Of a DNA stretch of 64,000 bases, positions 8,557-16,199 are shown in pieces. Where the stretch lies: the NCBI GenBank assembly GCA_000961575.1, contig LADP01000019.1, positions 117,265 through 181,264 of the forward strand. The letters run 5' to 3'. Each line of letters starts with the position of its first letter. The stretch's first letter is position 1. The notes below the pieces were generated by a model, which saw only the letters and a list, made by a program, of their open reading frames with translations, ran no database searches and was not told the origin of the DNA. Source of the DNA: Peptococcaceae bacterium BRH_c8a (GTDB lineage Bacteria; Bacillota; Desulfotomaculia; Desulfotomaculales; Desulfallaceae). A program made the translations under genes and the position numbers.

Positions 8557-9231
8557 ATGTCATCGATAAACCTAATGATCGTAGATGATCACCCGATGAT
8601 CAGGGAAGGTCTGGTGGCCATGTTGAGTACCAATGATGATATTATTGTGGTGGGCAGTTGCGGGGACGCCGAGGAAGCCAGCCGGATGGCCTTGGCCCAA
8701 AGTCCGGACATAATTCTGATGGACATTAAAATGGAAGGCAACAATGGTATTGAAGCCGCCAAACTAATATTAAAGAACCAGCCCGATATAAAAATAATCT
8801 TTCTTACTGTTTTTGAAGACACCGAATTCGTCCGGCAGGGCTTACAGGCCGGCGCAGCCGGATACATATTAAAACATGTTTCCCGGGAAAAGCTGGTCGA
8901 CAGCATCCAACGCGTCCACCGGGGGGAAACAATTATCGATCCGGCGGTTTTTAACCGGATCGTCAACGACTACATAAAGTACTCCAAGTCAAACGAAAAA
9001 CAAGAGCAGCCCGAGGACACAACACCAACAGTCGAACTTACGCCCCGGGAGCGAGAAATTCTTCATTTTCTGGTCAAGGGCATGACCAACAAGGAAATAT
9101 CAGCAGCTACGCATCTCGCGGTAGACACAATAAAAACCCACCTGCGGAATATTTTCCGCAAGATGGGCATCAAAAACCGTTCCCAGGCCATTACCCAGGG
9201 ACTTAAACTCTTGAAAATCGACCAGGGCTAG
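8557..9231 (+). CDS. NarL/FixJ-type response regulator
   Basis: 224 residues from the ATG at 8557, which has an ideal AGAGGAGG site; an upstream in-frame start at 8494 would overlap the kinase and lacks a ribosome site. The receiver domain has the acidic pair in VDDHP, phospho-acceptor D56 (LMDIKM) and the T and K of the switch region (FLTVFED, ILKHVS). The C-terminal LuxR-type helix-turn-helix starts at LTPREREILHFL and includes NKEISAATHLAVDTIKTHL. It pairs with the kinase just upstream and probably binds the shared operators at 6479-6500 and 18225-18246. Confidence 0.9.
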   Translation: MSSINLMIVDDHPMIREGLVAMLSTNDDIIVVGSCGDAEEASRMALAQSPDIILMDIKMEGNNGIEAAKLILKNQPDIKIIFLTVFEDTEFVRQGLQAGAAGYILKHVSREKLVDSIQRVHRGETIIDPAVFNRIVNDYIKYSKSNEKQEQPEDTTPTVELTPREREILHFLVKGMTNKEISAATHLAVDTIKTHLRNIFRKMGIKNRSQAITQGLKLLKIDQG

Positions 9232-9260
9232 GGTTTACGTCTACCCCGCATCATTAAAAC

Positions 9261-9350
9261 GGGCACCCGCAAGGGGTGCCCCTACGACTTAGATACGGAG
9301 GCGATCCGGTGATATCCGGAGCGCCGCGACCACTACAACCAACTTTAAAA
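9261..9350. repeat. Dispersed repeat remnants between the response regulator and bamF
   Basis: 9261-9285 is a small palindrome (GGGCACCC-GCAAG-GGGTGCCC) that recurs near 49959-49985. 9301-9350 carries CCGGTGATATCCGGAGCG joined directly to GCGACCACTACAACC; these two blocks are the near-terminal parts of the 290-bp element at 36927-37220 and 50030-50312, so this copy looks like an internal deletion derivative. The gap separates two convergent operons; no clear terminator is seen. Confidence 0.6.
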
Positions 9351-9480
9351 TTGTTTTTTTGTGTAGGCGTTCAAGCCGCACGCGGCACCCTGGAGAAGGA
9401 TGTAAATCTGCTTGGATGTCATGCATGAAGTCTATTTTCTGGTAATTAGTCCTCCAATTTAACTAATTAACTGTTTAGAG

Positions 9481-10341
9481 TCAATTAATTGAACCAATTT
9501 CACTCATTTTTTCTTTACTCTTTCTAACTATCGTTCTTTCTCCTTCAGGCATGGGAGGCGGAACAGGTGCACCGGAAAACTTCGTCACTGCACCAAATCG
9601 AGCGGGGCAAACTTCCAGGCATGTGCCGCATTTGATGCATTTATCCTGGTCAATGACGTGAATCTGGTTCTTGCCACCTATAATCGCCTCTACCGGGCAT
9701 CGCTTAGCGCAAATCATACAGGCCTGGCACTTACCCGGCTCAATATAGTACGAGTTAACTTCGCGAAACAAGCTGTCTATCTCGTCACTGGTGAAAAATT
9801 CGTTATACTCTTCCGGGTTCTCAAGACGTGCCGTCAGTTTATCCCCTTTCATCAATTTAATGTAGGTAACCAACTTGGTAATTTCCTCGAGCTGGGACTT
9901 TAATTCATTCTTATCTATTCCTTCGCTTTGGGCAAGAGGCCCTAACATCTTCACCTGCTTAACAAAATCATTAACCACTTCGGCAAAAAGGTTTCCCTCG
10001 CTGCCAGACATAAATTCAATCCTTAACCTTGCGGGATTTAGCCCAACGTGCTCCATTATTCTTTTACATAGCAGCACCATGTTTAGGGCATGGTAATTGC
10101 CATGCGTAGTATAATTACATTCATTTAAACGGCAACCACCAATTAACACCCCATCCATTCCATTAGAGAAGGCCCTAAGCACATAGGCCAGGTCTACTCT
10201 ACCGGAACACATGACCCGAATAAGCTTCATTTCAGTTGTATATTGTAGTCTGGAAACTCCAGCTAAGTCAGCAGCACCGTACACTCACCAATGGCAGACA
10301 AAACCTAATATTTTTGGTTTAAATCTAAGCTCTGTACTCAT
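9481..10341 (-). CDS. bamF: Benzoyl-CoA reductase subunit BamF (MvhD-like selenoprotein)
   Basis: Read through one in-frame UGA the gene encodes 286 residues from the ATG at 10341, which has a GGAGGTGG site. The UGA (10287-10285) is codon 19 in the context FVCHW-U-VYGAADLAGVSR. MvhD relatives have CNWC there, so the UGA replaces the second conserved cysteine. The MvhD/FlpD electron-transfer domain fills about residues 1-140; a two-cluster ferredoxin (CQACMICAKRCP, CIKCGTCLEVCP) lies near 205-250. BamF of Geobacter and proteins of Desulfococcus benzoate metabolism are described as selenocysteine-containing. It likely passes electrons to or from BamE. Reading only from 10284 would lose the N-terminal metal or redox motif. 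Confidence 0.88.
10246..10287 (-). promoter_or_regulatory. SECIS-like hairpin of bamF with its UGA
   Basis: Nineteen nucleotides after the UGA the mRNA can fold TAGCTGG-AGTTT-CCAGACTA (10265-10246): CTGG/CCAG plus an outer UAG/CUA separated by one bulged A, with a small apical loop containing G and U. Loop position (about 27-30 nt after the UGA) and the apical G fit the bacterial SECIS pattern recognised by SelB. Confidence 0.65.
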
Positions 10342-10373
10342 GCTATTCCACCTCCTTACCTATAATCGCGGCT

Positions 10374-13300
10374 TTACACATCGCCAACCGCGGCATCAAT
10401 TTGGCTTAAGAGCTGTTCATCGGTAAAGTGCAGTAGTGAAATAGCCCCTGTCGGACACTTGGCGTTACAGAGACCATCTCCTTTACAGAGCACCGGATTA
10501 ACTACCGCCTTTTTGCCCTGCCGGGTTTTACGAAACTCAATGGCACCATAAGCACAGGCCGCGATACACGCCCCACACCCCATACACCTTTTCTCATCCA
10601 CCTCGCAAACTGAGCCCGACGCAATAACCGTATCATGCGCGAGAAGCGTTAAGACCCGGCCGGCAGCTCCATAAGCCTGGTTAATCGTTTCCGGTATATG
10701 CTTGGGATAGTGAGCCAGGCCACAAAGATAAACGCCATCGGTACCAAACTCAACCGGTCTTAATTTGACATGAGCTTCTTTGAAGAAGCCATCCGGGCTT
10801 AGGGTGACCTTGAATAGTTCGGCGACCTCCTTGGTTGCTGCCGAGGGAATAACAGCGGCAGCCAATGCAATTAGATCGGCATCTAGTTCCAGCTTTTTAC
10901 CTAAAATATAGTCGGTTACGGTAACCCTTAAGACAGGCCGGCCATCCTCATCTTCAGCCGCTTCCACCTGTGGTTGGTCATGCGGTTCATAGCGGATGAA
11001 CTTGACATCTTTACTGGCTGCTTCCCGGTAATAGTCTTCTTGGAACCCGTACGTTCGCATATCCCTAAAGAGAATATAGATATCCATCTCGGGGTTTAAC
11101 TCTTTTAATTGCAGGGCGTTCTTGATCGACTCACTGCAACATACCCGGCTGCAATAATTTCTGTCTTCATTGCGGCAGCCTACGCATTGGATTATCACCA
11201 GACTGGCAGCGTTGATTACCTTTTCGTTGCCGTTGGCGATTTGCTGCTCCAACTCCAGGTGGGTGATCACCCGGTCATCTGCTCCATAAAGGTATTCGGT
11301 AGGTGTATATACATCAGCACCGATAGCAATGACGGCGGCACCATGTTTCAGTTCTGCAACCCCTCGTTCAGATTGCACCTTGGTTACAAAATTACCTACA
11401 TAGCCGGTAGCCTCAGTGATTACAGCATCAGTATACACATGTACTAAGGGGTGTTGGTAGATCTTGCCGGTTAAATCACGCAAATAAGCCTGGACATCCA
11501 GTCCTTCCAGGGTATGATGTATTTTGCGAGCCATGCCCCCCAGGTGGGTATCTCTTTCCAGCAGGTAAACCTGATGTCCCTGGTTGGCTATGGAGAGCGC
11601 ACAATTCATGCCGGCTATCCCTCCACCAACCACTAGCGCCGTCTTATTTACCGGCAGATCAAATTCCTGTAAGGGCCCCAAATGGCAAGCTCGGGCTACC
11701 GACATCCGGATGATATCCTTGGCTTTTTGGGTGGCTGCTTCCTTTTCTTTAGCGTGCACCCAGGAATTATGTTCCCGTATATTGGCCATTTCATAGTAAT
11801 ATTGATTAATGCCCGCCTCCCGCAAGGTGTCCCGGAATAACGGTTCCAGCGTTCTAGGGGAGCAGGCAGCGACAACCACCCGGTTGAGCCCTTTTTCCTT
11901 GGTGATGTCGGTTATTTCTTTGGCCGAATTAGTGGCACATGAAAATAGCTGTTCCTGAGCGTAAACAACATGGGGTAAGGTTAAGGCATATTCAACCGTG
12001 GCAGGCACATTGACGATCCTGCCGATATTTGCCCCACAATGACACACGAAGACTCCTATCCGGGGCTCCTCTTGGGAGACATCCTTTTCCAGCGGATAGG
12101 TCCTTTCCCGGGCCAAATTGCCTCGCCGGTAGTCAAGGAGTTCACCACATTGGGAGCTAGCTCCGCTGGCGCTAAAAACCGACTCGGGAATATCGGTAGG
12201 ACCCTGGAAGGCACCGCTGACAAAGATCCCCGGTCTGTTGGTCTCTATCGGATTGACCGGATTAAGCTTGCAAAAATGGTGCGCATTAAGTTCAATGCCG
12301 TATTTTTGGGCTAGACCATGCGCATCAGCAGGCGGATTCAAACCGACGGATAAGACCACCAGATCGAATTCTTCCTCTTTTACTCCCTCGTCGGGTGTGG
12401 CATACCGGATGCTTACATTCTTGGTTACCGGATCTTCTTTGACTATTGAGGTGTAGCTTCTGATAAATCGGACCCCGGGCAGTTGCTCTGTCCTTTCGTA
12501 AAAGCGCTCAAAGTCCTTCCCGTAGGAACGAATATCGTTATGGAAGATGGTGCATTCGGCCTCGGCGTTATGCTCTTTGGTCAAAATCACATGTTTTTGG
12601 GCATAGGTGCAGCATACCGCCGAACAATAGCTGTTGCCGCCGGGAGTAACCTGTCTGGAGCCGACGCACTGAATCCAGGCTATTTTTTGGGGATGCTTCA
12701 TGTCGGAGGTACGCAATATCTCACCTTGGTATGGTCCGGTCGAGCTTAACAGCCGTTCGTAGTCCATACTGGTGACCACATTCGCAAACTCGCCGTAACG
12801 ATACTCTTCCATCACCTTGGGGTCAAAGGGCTCCAGGCCGGGAGACAGAATAATGGCCCCTACATTTACTTCTTTTATCTGGGCCGTTTGATTTAAATTG
12901 ATGGCGTTATTCTGGCAAATTCCTTCGCAAATACGACATTTATTCTCTTTAAGGTAGAGGCAGCTTTCATCAATATATGCGACAAGTGGAATGGCCTGTG
13001 GAAAGTAGATATGGACGGCTTTATTTTTAGATAGGGCCTGATTAAATTGATCAGGGTATTGCACCGGGCAGTATTCAACACAGGTAGTACATCCCGTGCA
13101 TTTGTCTTCGTCAATATATTTGGGCTTTTTATTTAACGTTATCTTGAAGTTGCCTGCTTCCCCGACTACACTGTCAACTTCGGTATAGGTTAAAACTTCT
13201 ATATTTTGATGCCGGCCGACCTCGACCAGCTTGGGTGAGAGTATTCACATTGAGCAATCATTGGTGGGAAACGTCTTGTCCAACTGGGCCATATGACCCC

Positions 13301-13469
13301 CGATGCTGGGTGCCTTTTCCACCAGGTAAACCTTAAAACCGGCCGTGGCCAGGTCAAGAGAGGCTTGAATGCCGCTAATCCCGCCACCAACAACCATGAC
13401 GTCGCCAAAATTAATGTCTCCACGACTCTTACAAAGTTGTTGAATTTTTTCTTCCAGCTCTTTTCCCAT
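10374..13469 (-). CDS. bamE: Benzoyl-CoA reductase subunit BamE (HdrA-like selenoprotein)
   Basis: 1031 residues when the UGA at 13247-13245 is read as selenocysteine 75, in the context TNDCSM-U-ILSPKL; ordinary HdrA proteins have TNDCSMC there. The ATG at 13469 has a GAGGA site. Layout: FAD Rossmann motif GGGISG near residue 28, Sec75, ferredoxin cysteines C124/C127/C130/C134 and a second cluster near 165, HdrA core, then a second HdrA-like half starting near CHCGANIGR (about 480) with its own [10 protein letters not shown] motif (about 610), and a C-terminal two-cluster ferredoxin ([11 protein letters not shown]). This duplicated HdrA architecture suits flavin-based electron bifurcation or confurcation feeding BamB; that mechanism is inferred from the family. 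Confidence 0.9.
13211..13247 (-). promoter_or_regulatory. SECIS-like hairpin of bamE with its UGA
   Basis: Fourteen nucleotides after the UGA the mRNA folds GCTGGTC-GAGGTC-GGCCGGC (13230-13211), a 7-bp stem including G-U pairs with a six-base loop GAGGUC. The loop starts with G and contains AGGUC, which is strikingly like the apical loop of the E. coli fdhF SECIS (AGGUCU). Confidence 0.72.
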
Positions 13470-13498
13470 TTCTCTCAGTCCTCATTAATTTTTATATT

Positions 13499-14296
13499 CT
13501 AATTCGTTGGGCAGCCCAAGCGCTCGGGGTGGGAATACACCGTCAGCCGGCTGCCACGCGCATGGCCAACCAGGGCAATGCCCAGGTCACGAGCAAGTGC
13601 AACGGCGCTCCCGGTCGGGGAGTGCAGCGAAACAACAACCGGGGCCTGCATCTTGGCCGCTTTGAGCAACATCTCCGATGAAACACGGCCGGTGCTCAAT
13701 AGCAGTCTATCTTTGGTTGGTAATCCCCTCAACAGACATTCACCCTGGATCTTGTCTATGGTGTTATGCCGTCCGATATCCTCAGCCACTACGAGCAGGT
13801 TCTTGGTATCGGATAGCGCTGAAGTGTGCACGCCACCACTAAGCCGGTACAGCTCCATCTGCCCTTGAAGCTGCTTCATTAGTGACAGCACTTCCGTTGG
13901 TGTAATCACAAAATCCGAGGCAACTTGCCGGCTTTTAGTTTTGAAAACTGTACCGCCACCGCACCCGGAGGTGATTCGTCGCTGCGTTGGCAATTGATAG
14001 GCGGAATTGCTGAGCCACACATCGGCCACCGCTTCTTCCTCGCACATCCGCATCATCACCACGTCGCCGATGCCGGTGATGATGCCCTCGGCGTACAGGA
14101 ATCCAAGAACAAGGGCATTTAGTTTGGTTGGCGTGCACAGGATGGAGACCAGTTCCTGGCGATTTACATGGAGGATGAGCTCCATCTCGCTGGGTACGTG
14201 CGTTGTGGTTCTGACCCATCCCGCGTCCGAAAAGCGATCGCAAACGATGTCCGCTGCCATACCTTTCATCTCCGATACGCTCATCGCTTTTGGCAT
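13499..14296 (-). CDS. fdhD: FdhD-like sulfurtransferase for molybdenum/tungsten cofactor
   Basis: 265 residues matching the FdhD family along its length: a VNRQELVSILCTP segment, the TSGCGGG loop, and the conserved AEDIGRHNTIDKI and LLSTGRVSSEMLLKAA blocks. FdhD moves sulfur from a cysteine desulfurase onto the Mo/W-bis-pyranopterin cofactor of formate dehydrogenases. The usual E. coli-type CxxC is here CGGG, so only the first cysteine is present, as in some other lineages. It sits inside the bam operon, 13 nt after bamD and 29 nt before bamE, with no formate dehydrogenase in the window; this suggests a role in maturing the tungsten enzyme BamB. Confidence 0.88.
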   Translation of the reverse strand: MPKAMSVSEMKGMAADIVCDRFSDAGWVRTTTHVPSEMELILHVNRQELVSILCTPTKLNALVLGFLYAEGIITGIGDVVMMRMCEEEAVADVWLSNSAYQLPTQRRITSGCGGGTVFKTKSRQVASDFVITPTEVLSLMKQLQGQMELYRLSGGVHTSALSDTKNLLVVAEDIGRHNTIDKIQGECLLRGLPTKDRLLLSTGRVSSEMLLKAAKMQAPVVVSLHSPTGSAVALARDLGIALVGHARGSRLTVYSHPERLGCPTN

Positions 14297-14309
14297 GTTG
14301 GCTGCTCCT

Positions 14310-15545
14310 CTAAATCACTTCCTGAAGGATCTCCGTGATGTCCTTAACCTGGATCACGTTTTCATAATTCAGCACTAATCTGCTTTCTTCTAGCGCGGTG
14401 ATACAATAAGGGCAGGCGGTAACCAGCACCTCGGCCCCAACCGCGATGGTTTGTTCTAATTTAAGGTTGGAGAACCTTTCAGACTTGGCGGTTTCCATCC
14501 AAACCCTGCCGCCACCCATGCCGCAACAAAGACTTTCTTCCCGCGCCTCGGCCAGCTCAAGCAGTTCCAAACCAGGTATCTTTTTTAAGGTCTCGCGCGG
14601 TTCGTCATAGATGCCATTATGCCGGCCCAGGTAACAGGGATCATGATAGGTAACTTTCTGCCTGTATTCCTTGCTAATTTGTAACCTGCCCTCATTAATC
14701 AGTTCGAACAGGTACTGGGAGATATGAACCACCTCAAAGTGCACCTTAAATTCAGGATACTCGTTTTTGAAAGTGTGGTAACAATGAGGGGAAGAAACAA
14801 GGATTTTCTTGACTCCGTGGTCGATAAAATTTTTGATGTTTTCCCTGGCCAGAGTTTTGAATAATTCTTCATTACCGGTCTTGCGGATGCTTTCGCCGCA
14901 GCAATTCTCCTTGGTACCCAGGATCCCGAAATCAACCCCGGCTTGATTGAGAATATTGACTGTGGCCGCGGCTACCTTCTTTAATCTGGCATCATAGCTG
15001 AGGTAGCAGCCCGGGAAATATAAAATTTCCATCCCTTCGGTGAATGTTTTTACCGCCAGGCCCTTGGCCCAATCCGCCCGCTTGCTGCGCTCTGCACCGA
15101 AGGGATTACCATCTCCGGCCAGGCCTGCGCTGGCGGTGCGGACAGGCTTGATAGCGGCAGGAAAAACACCATATCCCGTGGCCATCCGGCGCAGGGCGAT
15201 CATGTCCTGGATCTGCTGTACGTCCCTGGGGCATCGCTGAGCGCACTTGCCGCAGGTGGTACAACGCCAGATTTCTTCATGTTCTATCTCCGTTAAGCCG
15301 AATGTAGCCTCGCGGATTAGCTTACGCATACTGAAAGTTCTAACCCTGTTCCAGGGGCACACAGTATCGCATTTTCCGCATTGATAGCAGAATTTAACGG
15401 CGTCGCCACCGCTCTCTTTTATTTCATCGATTACCTCTCTAATCGGGGCTTCAGTCTCCACAAGATCCTCTTCTTTCACATAAATTGGTAACTGGGGACA
15501 TTCCTGTCCCAAAAGTATATTAGTTGGGGACATTCCTATCCACAA
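14310..15545 (-). CDS. bamD: Benzoyl-CoA reductase subunit BamD (HdrD/GlpC-like)
   Basis: Up to 411 residues. Two [4Fe-4S] motifs (C53/C56/C59/C63 and C95/C98/C101/C105) precede two cysteine-rich CCG domains (NCCGES near 218, SLCCGMGGG near 348) that in HdrB/HdrD hold noncubane clusters. The subunit probably links BamE to BamBC. The first 18 or so residues are encoded by two copies of a dispersed GGGGACATTCCT repeat, so the true start is unclear: 15545 (ATG), 15533 (ATG with AGGA immediately before) or the GTG of YVKEED. Conserved sequence begins near residue 24. It follows bamC after a 105-nt repeat-filled gap. Confidence 0.87.
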   Translation of the reverse strand: MWIGMSPTNILLGQECPQLPIYVKEEDLVETEAPIREVIDEIKESGGDAVKFCYQCGKCDTVCPWNRVRTFSMRKLIREATFGLTEIEHEEIWRCTTCGKCAQRCPRDVQQIQDMIALRRMATGYGVFPAAIKPVRTASAGLAGDGNPFGAERSKRADWAKGLAVKTFTEGMEILYFPGCYLSYDARLKKVAAATVNILNQAGVDFGILGTKENCCGESIRKTGNEELFKTLARENIKNFIDHGVKKILVSSPHCYHTFKNEYPEFKVHFEVVHISQYLFELINEGRLQISKEYRQKVTYHDPCYLGRHNGIYDEPRETLKKIPGLELLELAEAREESLCCGMGGGRVWMETAKSERFSNLKLEQTIAVGAEVLVTACPYCITALEESRLVLNYENVIQVKDITEILQEVI

Positions 15546-15670
15546 AGAATTACCCGAACTTCAGCAGGTGTGTCCCCTGTCCTTACACCTTTAGCAGGTG
15601 TGTCCCCTGACCTTATCTGGGGACATTCCTCGACCCCATAGCTTTGACCCTTAATCTGAGGTGTGTCCCC
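15494..15670. repeat. REP-like array at the bamC/bamD junction
   Basis: Three copies of GGGGACATTCCT (15494-15505, 15536-15547, 15619-15630) and three of the near-complement AGGTGTGTCCCC (15566-15577, 15596-15607, 15659-15670). The two motifs can pair as short hairpins. The array forms the whole intergenic gap, the last codons of bamC (RGHTSD-stop) and the first codons of bamD. One further pair lies inside purL at 55308-55338. Motifs of this type are often associated with RAYT transposases; none is encoded here. Confidence 0.75.
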
Positions 15671-16199
15671 TTTCCTTATTGGCCAAGCGGGCCACGGTAT
15701 CCACCAGTTGCTGTAATCCATATTTGTCAACCAATGATTTCAATCCTATCTCCATGTCGCCCAGTTGCACTTCTTCTTCGGCCTCCTCTTCTCTTTCTTC
15801 GTAAGTCAGGGCCTCAGCTAAGCACCATTGCACACACAAGGGCTCCTTTTCGTCCTCACACATATCGCATTTGAGCGGCAGACCGGAATCGGGTTCTTTG
15901 AAAACGTCTCGGGATGGACAGGAGGCCCGGCAGAAAGCACACTCGTCGTATTCCTTGCCGTTAACCACGTATTTGTCCCTGCCCATACATTCGGCTGCCG
16001 CATGCTCACCCGCGTACACAGGAAGATAGATGTCTTTTAGTGGATCACGAATCAGTCGGATACGTGACCGGGCCGGATTACTGCTGCTATATTTGGGCGT
16101 AGCGTGAAAAGATGAGCAGATTACCTCACAGGCCCGGCACCCATTGCATTTGTCAACATCAATCTTAATAACCTTGACTTTCTTCTTAACTTTGTTCAT
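15651..16199 (-). CDS. bamC: Benzoyl-CoA reductase subunit BamC (ferredoxin-like)
   Basis: 182 residues. Cysteines C18/C21/C24/C28, C87/C90/C94 and C111/C114/C122/C126 provide for three [4Fe-4S] clusters, as in BamC, which forms the tight electron-transferring partner of BamB. The gene overlaps the 3' end of bamB by 14 nt, so the two are translationally coupled. A glutamate-rich stretch (EEREEEAEEEVQ) precedes the C-terminal helix. The last residues, RGHTSD, are encoded by a dispersed repeat unit and are probably not ancestral. Confidence 0.92.
   Translation of the reverse strand: MNKVKKKVKVIKIDVDKCNGCRACEVICSSFHATPKYSSSNPARSRIRLIRDPLKDIYLPVYAGEHAAAECMGRDKYVVNGKEYDECAFCRASCPSRDVFKEPDSGLPLKCDMCEDEKEPLCVQWCLAEALTYEEREEEAEEEVQLGDMEIGLKSLVDKYGLQQLVDTVARLANKERGHTSD

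Noticed and set aside
10374..13469. bamE (and likewise bamF) as a pseudogene with a nonsense mutation
   Set aside because: Both UGAs fall exactly on family cysteine positions, both are followed by SECIS-like hairpins, and flanking frames are intact and well conserved.
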